From Candidatus Denitrolinea symbiosum (GTDB lineage Bacteria > Chloroflexota > Anaerolineae > Anaerolineales > Villigracilaceae): a DNA stretch of 64,000 bases. The stretch covers positions 62,001 to 126,000 of the forward strand of contig BLAA01000004.1 of NCBI GenBank assembly GCA_017312345.1, in the 5' to 3' direction. Each line of letters starts with the position of its first letter. The first letter of the stretch is position 1. Shown here in pieces: positions 8,145 to 16,335 of this stretch. Under the pieces are notes generated by a model. It did no database searches. It was not told the DNA's origin and worked only from the letters and a program-made list of their open reading frames with translations. Made by a program: the position numbers and the translations under genes.

Positions 8145-8846
8145 CTACGCGAGGAAACTGTATCCGCCTGGGCGGGTTTGTATGAGAGCCGCCTCGCCCG
8201 TCTCCTCTTCCAATTTTTTCCGCAGGCGATAGACCACGTTCTTCAGCAGGGCCAGGTCGGCTTTTTCCATGCCCCACACCGTCTGGATGATCTCCTCCGC
8301 TTTGAAGACGTGACCCGGGCGACTCATCAGCAGGTGGAGGAGGCGGAACTCGAGATTGGTGAGCCGCACCTCGCCGCCCTTCGCCGCCACCGCGGACCGA
8401 TGGGCCGGATCCAGCTTCAACGGGCCGGTGCGAATCGGACTCATCGGCTGCGCCCAGCTGCGTTTCGCCCAGGCCAGGATCTTCGCCAGAAAGATCGCCG
8501 GGCTGACGGGTTTCACCACACACTCGTCCACGCCGGCCTGGTAGGCTTCGAGGATCTCGTTTTCGTTGCTGACCGGCAGAAAGAGCAGGATGGGGCTGGC
8601 GGTCAGGGCGCGGTAGCGGCGGCAGAGTTCCATCCGCTGCTGGTGGCCTGCGTTGACGTCGATCACGATCAGGTCGGGGATGTCTTCCAGCGAGCGCTGC
8701 ATGGCGCGCTCCACCGCAGTCTCGAGGATGGCTACCAGTCCCTTTTCGCGGATCATGTAGCCCCAAATCGGGGCGGTGGTGGCTTGGTCGCAGACGATAT
8801 AGACGCGCAGCGGAGAGTGATTTGTGCCGGGAGATGTGTCCGTCAT
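8145..8846 (-). CDS. PhoB/OmpR-type response regulator
   Basis: 233 aa. The receiver domain (about 14-125) has the phospho-acceptor in DLIVIDVNAG (Asp63) and the conserved Lys in CVVKPVSPA (Lys112). The C-terminal winged-helix domain reads LTNLEFRLLHLLMSRPGHVF and ends with VVYRLRKKLEEE and TRPGGYSF. It is predicted to bind DNA on phosphorylation. No histidine kinase lies nearby and the early acidic cluster (VYIVCDQ) is thin, so it could be an atypical receiver. Start at 8846 is preferred because TATAAT ends 7 nt before it; an ATG 9 nt further upstream overlaps that box. Confidence 0.85.
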   Translation of the reverse strand: MTDTSPGTNHSPLRVYIVCDQATTAPIWGYMIREKGLVAILETAVERAMQRSLEDIPDLIVIDVNAGHQQRMELCRRYRALTASPILLFLPVSNENEILEAYQAGVDECVVKPVSPAIFLAKILAWAKRSWAQPMSPIRTGPLKLDPAHRSAVAAKGGEVRLTNLEFRLLHLLMSRPGHVFKAEEIIQTVWGMEKADLALLKNVVYRLRKKLEEETGEAALIQTRPGGYSFLA

Positions 8847-8853
8847 GGGTCTC

Positions 8854-8859
8854 ATTATA
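8854..8859 (-). promoter_or_regulatory. Leaderless -10 box of the response-regulator gene
   Basis: Minus-strand TATAAT, 7 nt (GAGACCC) and ATG. No Shine-Dalgarno is present. Confidence 0.55.
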
Positions 8860-8947
8860 CGCATGATTCTGGAAAATGGTCGTAAAAAGTAACAAAATAA
8901 TACCAAAATATGACCTTTGGGTGATATGGAAAAAAAACATCGCACTT

Positions 8948-8953
8948 TATACT
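8948..8953 (+). promoter_or_regulatory. Putative -10 box of the FGE lipoprotein gene
   Basis: TATACT lies 28 nt before the start codon, in an AT-rich spacer next to the divergent regulator gene. No good -35 is visible. Confidence 0.4.
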
Positions 8954-8981
8954 TCACCCACACTCAAAAAGGAGAACGACC

Positions 8982-9941
8982 ATGAAAAAACTTCCCGTAA
9001 TTCTTTTGGTCCTTGCGTTTGTCGCTTCGGCCTGTCAGTTGGGCGGGGGCGGACAAGCCCAGCCGACCGCCATCTCTCTGCCGACGGCGGTCCCCACTCC
9101 CACCGTCGTCGTGAATCCCACGACCAGCTCGCAGGGGAGTCAGGATGCCGGTTCCGAGAAGACTTCCACAGCGGACGGCATGACCCAGATCTTCATTCCG
9201 GACGGCACGTTCATGCGCGGCGGCATTGACAGCGACGCGCCTACCAATGAAACGCCTTCCACCAAAATCACCATGACCGGCTTCTGGATGGACAAACTGG
9301 AAGTTACTAACGGCATGTACCAACTATGCGTGGAAGCGGGCGTTTGCGAACTGCCTCACTACGGCAGCCGGACAGTCCTGAAATCTAAGACGCGCGATCC
9401 GTACTACGGCAGTCCTGATTTTAAGGATTACCCGGTGGTCTATGTGGGCTGGGGAGACGCCGAGGCCTACTGCAAGTGGGCCGGCCGCCGTCTTCCCACC
9501 GAAGCGGAATGGGAATATGCCGCGCGCGGCGCCTTCCCGTCCATGAATCTCTACCCGTGGGGCAATGACCGCCCGAGCGGCTCCACCGCCAACTTCAATT
9601 ACGCTGTGGGCGATACCGCGCGCGTTGGCAGTTTCCCCGCGGGCGCGAGCGTCTTCGGCGTTCTCGATATGGCCGGCAACGTGGCTGAATGGGTGAGCGA
9701 CCTCTACGACATGAAGTATTACAACCAGGGCGTCACCATGAATCCGTCCGGTCCTGTGGGTAAGACCAATGAGTTTATGCGCGTAGTGCGCGGCGGTCAC
9801 TGGGGCGATTCCTGGAAGATGCTGCGCGTCTCGTCCCGCGCCTCGATGATGGGACCCAACCCCAACGTCCAGGTTGGCTCCGATCTCTGGTATGGCGAGT
9901 CCGCTCCCACGGTGGGATTCCGCTGCGCCGCCAACAAGTAA
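8982..9941 (+). CDS. FGE/SUMF1-domain lipoprotein
   Basis: 319 aa. The signal peptide has a lipobox at FVASAC, followed by a Pro/Thr-rich linker. From about residue 66 the formylglycine-generating-enzyme fold appears: MTQIFIPDGTFMRGG, MTGFWMDKLEVTNGMYQLCV, WAGRRLPTEAEWEYAARGAF, YPWGNDRPSG, VFGVLDMAGNVAEWVSDLYD, and RVVRGGHWGDSWKMLR ending VGFRCA. Most surface members of this family lack the copper-binding cysteine pair of true FGE and are thought to be lectin-like or scaffolding; only scattered cysteines are seen here. A strong RBS (AAAGGAGAACGACC) precedes ATG. It stands alone between divergent and terminator elements. Confidence 0.88.
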   Translation: MKKLPVILLVLAFVASACQLGGGGQAQPTAISLPTAVPTPTVVVNPTTSSQGSQDAGSEKTSTADGMTQIFIPDGTFMRGGIDSDAPTNETPSTKITMTGFWMDKLEVTNGMYQLCVEAGVCELPHYGSRTVLKSKTRDPYYGSPDFKDYPVVYVGWGDAEAYCKWAGRRLPTEAEWEYAARGAFPSMNLYPWGNDRPSGSTANFNYAVGDTARVGSFPAGASVFGVLDMAGNVAEWVSDLYDMKYYNQGVTMNPSGPVGKTNEFMRVVRGGHWGDSWKMLRVSSRASMMGPNPNVQVGSDLWYGESAPTVGFRCAANK

Positions 9942-9962
9942 ATCTCGATCCGTTTTTTTGAA

Positions 9963-9994
9963 CGCCGCCGGGTTCGCCTGGCGGCGATTTTTTT
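9963..9994 (+). terminator. Terminator after the FGE lipoprotein gene
   Basis: Hairpin CGCCGCC/GGCGGCG followed by seven T, about 20 bp past the stop codon. Confidence 0.85.
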
Positions 9995-9996
9995 AA

Positions 9997-10025
9997 TTGA
10001 CGCGTCTCCCGGCCTGTGGTATAAA
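9997..10025 (+). promoter_or_regulatory. Sigma-70-type promoter of metK
   Basis: TTGACG (9997-10002), 17 bp, TATAAA (10020-10025). It directly precedes the SAM riboswitch and fits a start near 10032. Confidence 0.75.
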
Positions 10026-10057
10026 TTCGCCACAATTCAAATAGCCCCAATCGGCAA

Positions 10058-10236
10058 CTCTTATCCAGAGAGGCGGAGGGACCGGCCCTGCGATGCCTCG
10101 ACAACCGGTTTTAGTCTGATAGTCGGTTAGTCTGATAGTTGGCAAGATCAGAAACTATGCGACAATGTGACCAAAAGACTACTAGACTACCAACACGGTG
10201 CCAATTCCGACAGACGGATGTTCTGGTAGATGAGAG
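10058..10236 (+). ncRNA. SAM-I riboswitch (S-box) upstream of metK, with an enlarged arm
   Basis: The S-box core is clear: CTCTTATCCAGAGAGGCGGA, GGGACCGGCCC, GATGCCTCGACAACCG, then CGGTGCCAATTCC, a GACGGATGTTCTGG arm and AGATGAGAG, which closes P1 with the initial CTCTTATC. At about 179 nt it is much longer than a usual aptamer. The extra sequence lies between ACAACCG and CGGTGCC and holds a 16-bp direct repeat (10111-10142), with complementary AGACT blocks at 10177-10189. It is followed by an intrinsic terminator and then metK, so SAM is expected to shut off metK transcription. Confidence 0.95.
10111..10142 (+). repeat. Tandem 16-bp repeat (4 x 8 bp) inside the riboswitch arm
   Basis: TTAGTCTGATAGTCGG is followed immediately by TTAGTCTGATAGTTGG, one mismatch in 16. 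Each unit is two degenerate 8-mers of TAGTCNGN type. Complementary GACTACTAGACTACC lies on the other side of the arm, so the insert can still fold. Confidence 0.85.
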
Positions 10237-10252
10237 GGCAGCCGCGCCCTTG

Positions 10253-10292
10253 TAAATTGCCCTTTCGCGTGTCCGGAGGGGCAATTTTCTTT
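10253..10292 (+). terminator. Riboswitch-controlled terminator before metK
   Basis: AAATTGCCC/GGGGCAATTTT hairpin followed by CTTTC. It lies between the aptamer and the metK RBS, in the position of an S-box expression platform. Confidence 0.8.
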
Positions 10293-10310
10293 CAAGGAGA
10301 CCCACCTTCA

Positions 10311-11522
10311 ATGAGCGATACTTTCATGTCATCCCCCAGCCTGATGTTCACCTCCGAGTCCGTTTCGGAAGGACATCCCGACAAGATTTGCGACCAGATC
10401 TCCGACGCCGTGCTGGACGCCTGCCTTGAGCAGGACCCCCGCTCGCGCGTCGCCTGCGAGACCGCCACCAAGACCGGTTACGTCATGCTGCTGGGCGAGA
10501 TTTCCACCAAGGCCCAGGTCAACTTCGACGAACTGGCGCGCAAGACCATCCTCGAGATCGGCTACGACTCCTCCGAAAAGGGCTTCGACGGGAATTCCTG
10601 CGGCGTGCTGACCGCCATCGCCAAACAGTCGAACGACATCGCTATGGGCGTGGACCACGCCCTCGAATCGCGCGATCACGTTGTGACCGACGAAGAGATC
10701 GAATCCATCGGCGCGGGCGACCAGGGCATGATGTTCGGCTACGCCTGCAACGAGACGCCCACCCTGATGCCCATGCCCATCTACCTGGCGCATAAACTCA
10801 CCCGCCGCCAGAGCGAACTCCGCAAAAACGGAGTCATCCCCTGGCTGCGCCCGGACGCCAAAAGCCAGGTCACCATCGAATACTCCATGGGCAAGCCCAA
10901 ACGCGTGGACACCGTCCTCGTCTCCACGCAGCATGCGCCCGACGTTTCGCACGCCGAGATCGCCGAGATCGTCACCGAGCAGATCATCATGTCCACGCTT
11001 CCCGAAGATATGGTGGACAAGAACATCAAAATTTACGTCAACCCGACCGGGCGCTTCGTCATCGGCGGCCCGATGGGAGACGCCGGCGTGACCGGGCGCA
11101 AGATTATCGTGGACACCTACGGCGGCATGGGACGTCACGGCGGCGGCGCGTTCAGCGGCAAAGACCCCACGAAGGTGGACCGCTCCGCCGCGTACGCCGC
11201 GCGCTGGGCCGCGAAGAACGTGGTCGCCGCGGGCCTCGCGGACCGCTGCGAGATCCAGGTGGCGTACGCCATCGGCGTGGCGCACCCGCTCTCGGTCAAT
11301 GTGGAGACGTTCGGCACCGGCAGAATCGCCGACGGGAAGATCGCCTCGCTCATCGTCGAGCATTTCGACCTCCGCCCGGGCGCGATCATCCGCGATCTGA
11401 ACCTGCGCCGTCCCATCTACCGCAAGACGGCGGCCTTCGGCCACTTCGGCCGCGACGACGTCCAATTCCCCTGGGAAGAGACGAACAAGGCCGAGGCGCT
11501 GAAACAAGCCGCGGGACTGTAA
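10311..11522 (+). CDS. metK: S-adenosylmethionine synthetase
   Basis: 403 aa. It makes SAM from methionine and ATP. Signatures are [20 protein letters not shown] at the N-terminus, [16 protein letters not shown], and [16 protein letters not shown], the ATP/phosphate loop. Length matches bacterial MetK. The start at 10311 follows AAGGAG with a rather long spacer; an ATG at 10326 is a less likely alternative. It is the only gene behind the SAM-I riboswitch and ends at a strong terminator. Confidence 0.97.
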   Translation: MSDTFMSSPSLMFTSESVSEGHPDKICDQISDAVLDACLEQDPRSRVACETATKTGYVMLLGEISTKAQVNFDELARKTILEIGYDSSEKGFDGNSCGVLTAIAKQSNDIAMGVDHALESRDHVVTDEEIESIGAGDQGMMFGYACNETPTLMPMPIYLAHKLTRRQSELRKNGVIPWLRPDAKSQVTIEYSMGKPKRVDTVLVSTQHAPDVSHAEIAEIVTEQIIMSTLPEDMVDKNIKIYVNPTGRFVIGGPMGDAGVTGRKIIVDTYGGMGRHGGGAFSGKDPTKVDRSAAYAARWAAKNVVAAGLADRCEIQVAYAIGVAHPLSVNVETFGTGRIADGKIASLIVEHFDLRPGAIIRDLNLRRPIYRKTAAFGHFGRDDVQFPWEETNKAEALKQAAGL

Positions 11523-11526
11523 ACCG

Positions 11527-11561
11527 AGACCTCCGGGCGAACGCTCGGAGGTCTCTTTTTG
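11527..11561 (+). terminator. Terminator of metK
   Basis: GAGACCTCCG/CGGAGGTCTC hairpin followed by five T, starting 5 bp after the stop. Confidence 0.9.
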
Positions 11562-11629
11562 GAGGAATGATGGTATAAAAGGCGCGCGCCTGCGGACGAA
11601 ATTCCCTGCGGCTCCATCTGGACCTCGAC

Positions 11630-12667
11630 GTGACTCTCCTCCCGATCGTTTTCCCCGCTCTGACCGTCCTCGCCTACCTCGGCGTGGCGTGGATTCGACG
11701 CGTCGCCCTCCGCCGCGCCATCCTCGACCATCCCAACGAACGCAGTTCCCATTCCGTCCCCACCCCGCGCGGCGGCGGACTGGCGATCGTTGTCCTCGTG
11801 ATCGCGGCCGCCCTCGTCTACGGAATCGTCAACGGTTTCACGCGGCAGGTTCTCGCGTTTACCGTCGCAGGGACGATCCTCGCCGCCCTCGGCTGGCAGG
11901 ACGATGTCCGCTCGCTCTCGCCGAAGGTGCGTTTCCCGATTCAATTCCTGGCAATCGCCGTCGCGATGCTCGGCATGGGATGGTTCGACTCGGTCACCAT
12001 CCCCGTCTTCGGCGTGTGGCGGCTCGGCTGGTTCGGCATCCCGATCACCTTCGCGTGGATTTTGGGACTCGTCAACGCCTACAACTTCATGGACGGGATT
12101 GACGGCCTCGCGGGCGGCGTGGCGCTCGCCGCGGGACTCGGCTGGGCGGCGCTCTCCTCCTCCTTCGGCGGCTCGGAATTTAGCGGGCGCGAAAACCCGC
12201 TGGCCTTCTGGCTCGCGTTGACCGTCGCCGCGGCGAGCCTCGGCTTCCTCGTCCACAACTGGCCGCCCGCCCGCATCTTCATGGGCGACGTCGCCAGCAC
12301 CTTCCTCGGCTTCACCTTCGCCGTCCTGCCGCTGATGTCCGCCCATCGCGGCGGCGACGCGTTGATGTTCGGCACCGCCATCCTGTGGACCTTCATCATG
12401 GACGCGGGCGTCACCTTCCTGCGCCGCGCCGCGAAACGCGAGAACGTCTTCGCCGCGCATCGCACGCATCTCTACCAGCGCCTGGTCATCGGCGGAATCA
12501 GTCCCGAGCGCGTCAGCCTGCTTTTCATCGCGTTGACCTTCCTCGGCGCGGGACTGTCCCTCGCCTGGGGACGCGGCCTCCACGTCGTTGGCCCGTTCAT
12601 CCTCTTCGGCCTGCCGCTGATCTGGGTTGGCTTGTCTCTAATCGCCGCGAGACGCGCCCCAAAGTAG
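11630..12667 (+). CDS. WecA/WbpL-type undecaprenyl-phosphate sugar-1-phosphate transferase
   Basis: 345 aa with about 10 TM helices. Family marks are PNERSSHSVPTPRGGGLAIV (cytosolic substrate loop), GWQDDVRSLSPKVRF (DD motif), NAYNFMDGIDGLAGG (NxxNFMDGxDG) and IFMGDVASTFLGF (catalytic GD). The late loop HRTHLYQRL matches the WbpL/WecA branch rather than MraY. Such enzymes load the first sugar-phosphate onto undecaprenyl phosphate to start a surface glycan. GTG start at 11630 without a clear RBS; a TATAAA box lies at about 11573. The heparinase gene follows after 29 bp, so the two probably serve one polysaccharide. Confidence 0.9.
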   Translation: MTLLPIVFPALTVLAYLGVAWIRRVALRRAILDHPNERSSHSVPTPRGGGLAIVVLVIAAALVYGIVNGFTRQVLAFTVAGTILAALGWQDDVRSLSPKVRFPIQFLAIAVAMLGMGWFDSVTIPVFGVWRLGWFGIPITFAWILGLVNAYNFMDGIDGLAGGVALAAGLGWAALSSSFGGSEFSGRENPLAFWLALTVAAASLGFLVHNWPPARIFMGDVASTFLGFTFAVLPLMSAHRGGDALMFGTAILWTFIMDAGVTFLRRAAKRENVFAAHRTHLYQRLVIGGISPERVSLLFIALTFLGAGLSLAWGRGLHVVGPFILFGLPLIWVGLSLIAARRAPK

Positions 12668-12681
12668 AGCTTCGGGATTCC
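12664..12681 (+). repeat. Solo end of the GGAATCC palindromic element
   Basis: GTAGAGCTTCGGGATTCC, overlapping the glycosyltransferase stop codon. It matches the right end (GTAGAACTTCAGGATTCC) of the element at 14981-15067 with two mismatches. Confidence 0.5.
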
Positions 12682-12696
12682 TTCTTTGAAGATGTC

Positions 12697-14757
12697 ATGC
12701 TCAACAAACTCCGCGCCCTCTCCTCCCTCTACAAACGCTTCGGCCTTCGCTGGCTGCTTTTCCGTTTTACCTACGCCCTGCGGATGCGGCTGGGAATTTT
12801 GCGCCTGCAATTCCCCGTCTACGAGTGGGACGAGCGTCCGCTGAAATTCTGGCTCAAACCAGAAGTCCCCTCCGATCCCGAAAGTTACATCGCGTGGCGG
12901 AACCAACACGCGCCGAAATTTTTCTTCGATGGGATTCCGCCGCTCCCCGACGCCCCATCCTGGGATCCCCAGCTCGCGGTGGGCGAAGCCGAAAAAATCC
13001 TCGCGGGCGAACTGCGCTACTTCGAACGCACGCCATACCCGATCGGCTTCCCTCCCGATTGGAGTCTCGACCCGCGCACGGGCATCCGCGTGGACGCGCG
13101 CCGACACTGGTCGCAGATTCCCGATTACGGCGCGTACGACATCAAATTCATCTGGGAAGCCAGCCGCTTTAACCAGGTCTACGCGCTGATGCGCGCCTAC
13201 GCCTTCAAAAAGGACGAACGCTATCCCGAAGCCTTTTGGACTCTCGTCGAAGATTGGGCGCGGATGAATCCTCCGCAGCGCGGACCCAACTGGAAATGCG
13301 GACAGGAGACCTCCCTCCGCCTCCTCGCCTGGACCTTCGGCCTGTTCGCGTTTCGAGACGCGGAATCCACCACCGCGGCGCGGACCGCGCGCCTCGCCCA
13401 ACTCATCGCCGCGCAAGCGGACCGCGTCCACCGCAACCTGGACTTCGCCGCGTCCACGCGCGGGAATCACGCCATGAGCGAATCCTTCGGCATCTGGCTG
13501 GCGGGGACTCTCTTCCCCGAATTGAAGCGCGCCGAGACCTACCGCGCCCTCGGACGCGCGGTTCTGGAACGCGAAGCCGCGACGCACATCTTCCCCGACG
13601 GCGCGTACTCGATGTATTCGCTCAACTATCACCGTTTCATTTTGCATGTCTATTTCCTCGCGATGCGATTGGGCGAATTGAACGGCGACCGCTTTTCAGA
13701 TGCGTTATATCAATCCATCTCCCGCTCGCTGGATTTCCTCGCCCAACTCATCGAGCCTGTCAGCGGCGAGATGCCCGTCTTCGGCTCGAACGACGGCGCG
13801 CTGGTCTGTCCGTTGGATTCGTGCGACTTCACCGACTATCGTCCCACGCTGCAAATGGGATGGTATCTCCTCCACGGGAAGCGACTCTTCGACGCGGGCG
13901 CCTGGGACGAGTCGCTGTTTTGGCTGGCGGGCGAGTCCGCTTTGAAGTCGGGGCGGGACGCGGCGCCGCGTCGGGCGGACGCGAATTTCCCCGACGGCGG
14001 AGTCTACATCCTGCGCGGCGAGTCGAGCGCGGCCTTCATCCGCTGCGCGGACTATCGCGAGCGTCCCTCGCACGCCGACCAGCTTCACGTGGACCTGTGG
14101 ATGCGCGGCCAAAACATCGCCGTCGACGCGGGGACCTTTCTCTACAACGGCGGCGGTCTCTGGCAGAACGGGCTGGCGCGCACCTCCGTCCACAACACGG
14201 TGACGGTGGACGGCGCCGACCAGATGCTGCGTTTCAGCCGCTTCACCTGGGGCGAGTGGTCGCGGGGACGCGTGTTGAAACAGACGGAACGGGAATGGCA
14301 GGGCGAACATGACGGCTACGCGCGCTTCGGCGTACAGCATATCCGCTCGGTGATTTCGCTGGAGGCCGATCGCTGGCTGATCGTGGATCGGCTCCGCGGC
14401 GACCGTCCGCATCGTTTTTCGTTGCAGTGGCTGTTGAATGATCTTCCGTATTCCGTCATGCCCGAAGTGACCGAGATTCGGCTAAAAAGTGAAACCGATA
14501 TTATTGTGCGGATGGGATTGCTCGCGGGCGAGGCGCGCTTCTCCCTCGTGCGCGGCGACGAAAATTCCACGCGCGGCTGGCGTTCACGCTACTACGGGCA
14601 AAAAGAACCCGCCCTGTCTCTCATGCTGGAGACAGAGCGGGCGGACGCCGTCTTTTGGACGTTCTTTGGGTTTGGTGGGGACAAGGTCAGCACGGCGGGG
14701 CAAAATTTGGAACTCGTGGTCGCGGGGCGTTCCATCGAAATTCCAATCACAATGTAA
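12697..14757 (+). CDS. Heparinase II/III family polysaccharide lyase-like protein
   Basis: 686 aa. An alpha-alpha toroid N-terminal half (WGQ-like NWKCGQETSLRLLAW, AASTRGNHAMSESFGIWLAG, FPDGAYSMYSLNYHRFILHV) is followed by the C-terminal beta-sandwich (SAAFIRCADYRERPSHADQL, HVDLWMRGQNIAVDAGTFLY, NTVTVDGADQM). His and Tyr in NYHRF and the Asn-His in GNH are the expected catalytic area of PL12/PL15/PL21-type lyases. No signal peptide is seen, in keeping with the capsule/exopolysaccharide-associated members that sit beside glycosyltransferases. ATG 12697 is the first start that gives the family N-terminus (LNKLRALSSLYKRFGLRWLL). Confidence 0.88.
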   Translation: MLNKLRALSSLYKRFGLRWLLFRFTYALRMRLGILRLQFPVYEWDERPLKFWLKPEVPSDPESYIAWRNQHAPKFFFDGIPPLPDAPSWDPQLAVGEAEKILAGELRYFERTPYPIGFPPDWSLDPRTGIRVDARRHWSQIPDYGAYDIKFIWEASRFNQVYALMRAYAFKKDERYPEAFWTLVEDWARMNPPQRGPNWKCGQETSLRLLAWTFGLFAFRDAESTTAARTARLAQLIAAQADRVHRNLDFAASTRGNHAMSESFGIWLAGTLFPELKRAETYRALGRAVLEREAATHIFPDGAYSMYSLNYHRFILHVYFLAMRLGELNGDRFSDALYQSISRSLDFLAQLIEPVSGEMPVFGSNDGALVCPLDSCDFTDYRPTLQMGWYLLHGKRLFDAGAWDESLFWLAGESALKSGRDAAPRRADANFPDGGVYILRGESSAAFIRCADYRERPSHADQLHVDLWMRGQNIAVDAGTFLYNGGGLWQNGLARTSVHNTVTVDGADQMLRFSRFTWGEWSRGRVLKQTEREWQGEHDGYARFGVQHIRSVISLEADRWLIVDRLRGDRPHRFSLQWLLNDLPYSVMPEVTEIRLKSETDIIVRMGLLAGEARFSLVRGDENSTRGWRSRYYGQKEPALSLMLETERADAVFWTFFGFGGDKVSTAGQNLELVVAGRSIEIPITM

Positions 14758-14822
14758 AAGACCAAAAAGCAAACATGGAATTTCTCTACCGTACCTGGCA
14801 GGAATCGTCGGGCTTTTTTTAT

Positions 14823-14849
14823 CGCGAATGGCGCGAATAACTCGAATTT
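14823..14849 (+). repeat. Drifting 9-bp tandem repeat (CGCGAATNN)
   Basis: CGCGAATGG, CGCGAATAA, CTCGAATTT in direct succession. The same core returns at 35644-35661. Confidence 0.65.
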
Positions 14850-14980
14850 CTCGGCTGAAAAAACAAAATTTCGCGCCACACCTGTCCTTGCGGGCGGCGC
14901 AAGGGTTCGCCCACATTTGTACCTGGCGCAAGTGCAGGTGTTCGCGGCATTCGCGATGGGGGTTGTACGGTAGAGAGTAT

Positions 14981-15067
14981 GGAATCCGAAAGTTCCCTGG
15001 CCCGACCACCAGGACGGGCTACTTTCGGAAGGAGGCTGCCAATCCTGAAGTAGAACTTCAGGATTCC
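14981..15067 (+). repeat. GGAATCC-ended palindromic element, 87 bp
   Basis: It begins GGAATCCGAAAGTTC and ends GAACTTCAGGATTCC, with CTACTTTCGGAAGGAGGC in the middle and an internal hairpin TCCTGAAG/CTTCAGGA. The element at 22286-22343 shares both ends and the middle block. Confidence 0.65.
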
Positions 15068-15071
15068 AAAA

Positions 15072-15920
15072 TCAACTCCCAACCACAAAATTATCAATCA
15101 GGCGGGTCTTACCGATGAACACGGCCATCGAGAGCAGCGCCTTCCCCGTCACCGTCGCCAACTCCTCCAGCGTATCGTAATCCGCGCACGAGACATACTG
15201 CGTCCGCGCGCGCGGCTCGGAGGCGAGCATCTCGGACATGACCTTCCGCAGCGACTCCGCGTCCCGCTCGCCGCGCTCGAACGCCTCCCGCGCGGCGGTC
15301 AACGCGCGGAACAGGACGACGGCGGACTTCCGCTCCTCGGGGCTGAGATAACTATTGCGGCTCGACATCGCCAGCCCGTCCGCCTCCCGCACGGTGGGAC
15401 AGACGACGATCTCGACAGGGAAATTCAGGTCGCGTGTCATTTTGCGGACGACCGCGGCCTGCTGCGCGTCCTTCTGACCGAAGTAGGCGGCCTGCGGCTG
15501 GACGGCGTTGAACAACTTGGCGACGACCGTCGTCACGCCTCGGAAGTGACCCGGGCGGGCCGCGCCTTCGAGAGGCTTGGTCAGCCCTTCGACTTCCACC
15601 CACGTCGAAAAGTCGGGCGGATAGATCGTCTCGTTGTCGGGAGTCCAGACCAGGTCCACGCCCGCGGCGTCGAGCAGGGACAGGTCGCGGTCGAGGTCGC
15701 GCGGGTACTTCGAGAGGTCCTCCGTCGGCCCGAACTGCGTCGGGTTGACGAAGATGGAGGCCGCGACGCGGTCGCATTCCTCCCGCGCGCGGCGGGCGAG
15801 CGAGAGATGCCCCTTGTGAAGATAACCCATCGTCGGGACCAGACCCAGCCTCCCGTCCAGAAGGAGGCGGGCGGCGCGTAACTCGTCGAGGCTGGAAACG
15901 ATCATCATCGGTCTGTCCAT
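15072..15920 (-). CDS. panC: Pantothenate synthetase
   Basis: 282 aa. It condenses pantoate and beta-alanine with ATP in coenzyme A biosynthesis. Marks are GLVPTMGYLHKGHLSLARRA (HIGH-like ATP site), SIFVNPTQFGPTEDLSKYPR, YFGQKDAQQAAVVRKM and GLAMSSRNSYLSPEER (KMSKS-like). Start 15920 is chosen because AAGGAG lies 6 nt upstream; an ATG at 15938 precedes that site. No panB or panD is nearby. Confidence 0.96.
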   Translation of the reverse strand: MDRPMMIVSSLDELRAARLLLDGRLGLVPTMGYLHKGHLSLARRAREECDRVAASIFVNPTQFGPTEDLSKYPRDLDRDLSLLDAAGVDLVWTPDNETIYPPDFSTWVEVEGLTKPLEGAARPGHFRGVTTVVAKLFNAVQPQAAYFGQKDAQQAAVVRKMTRDLNFPVEIVVCPTVREADGLAMSSRNSYLSPEERKSAVVLFRALTAAREAFERGERDAESLRKVMSEMLASEPRARTQYVSCADYDTLEELATVTGKALLSMAVFIGKTRLIDNFVVGS

Positions 15921-15965
15921 AGCCGGCTCCTTGTGCATTATCGAACAATACGGTCAAATTCCCTG

Positions 15966-15993
15966 TTGACGAATAGAAAATCTGTGCTACACT
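15966..15993 (+). promoter_or_regulatory. Promoter of the small gene at 16025
   Basis: TTGACG (15966-15971), 16 bp, TACACT (15988-15993); start predicted near 16000, then AAAGGAG before the ATG at 16025. Confidence 0.65.
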
Positions 15994-16024
15994 TTAATCG
16001 AATTTACTCACAAAAGGAGAAAAA

Positions 16025-16228
16025 ATGGCTTACGCACACACCAATTCCAAAGGCGTCACCTACTATCTGCATTCCAGAGGGAAGATGTTCTTCTTCTCGA
16101 AGGAGATCAAGGAAGGCGCGCTGGACGCTCTTCCCGCCGGTTACAAAGTGGCTGAGATGAAGACGGGTATGCTTGTCCTGAAGAAAGAAGAAGCGCCCGC
16201 CGCCACGCCGCCGGTCGCAGCTGGGTAA
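16025..16228 (+). CDS. Small conserved-looking hypothetical protein
   Basis: 67 aa. A compact N-terminal region (TNSKGVTYYLHSRGKMFFFS, then KEIKEGALDALPAGYKVAEM) with alternating hydrophobic residues suggests a small beta-alpha fold; the C-terminus is Ala/Pro-rich. It has a strong RBS (AAAGGAG, 6 nt) and its own promoter, so it is very likely expressed. It reads like a stand-alone cousin of the short proteins often found next to ssb; I do not assign a function. Confidence 0.75.
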   Translation: MAYAHTNSKGVTYYLHSRGKMFFFSKEIKEGALDALPAGYKVAEMKTGMLVLKKEEAPAATPPVAAG

Positions 16229-16284
16229 AGTATACCCGTTCCAAACCCACCCTACACTGTTCTTTTAGAGAAAAGGAGACTGAA

Positions 16285-16335
16285 ATGACACACACAATTG
16301 CCTCTAAAGGTCCTGAAACGAAAGGGGGTGTCTAA
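16285..16335 (+). CDS. 16-residue leader ORF coupled to ssb
   Basis: ATG at 16285 has an excellent RBS (AAAAGGAG, 6 nt upstream) and encodes MTHTIASKGPETKGGV. Its TAA (16333-16335) shares a base with the ssb ATG (TAATG). The ssb RBS (AAAGGGGGTG) lies inside its last codons, so translation of the leader could open or block ssb initiation. A TACACT box at 16252-16257 could start the message. Confidence 0.55.
   Translation: MTHTIASKGPETKGGV

Larger units (their letters stand above)
14758..15071. other. Repeat-rich spacer between convergent genes
   Basis: This 314-bp spacer has no convincing gene. It holds a 9-bp drifting tandem repeat (14823-14849), short GTGCAGG/CGCAAG inverted segments around 14890-14950 and a palindromic element at 14981-15067. 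Confidence 0.7.
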
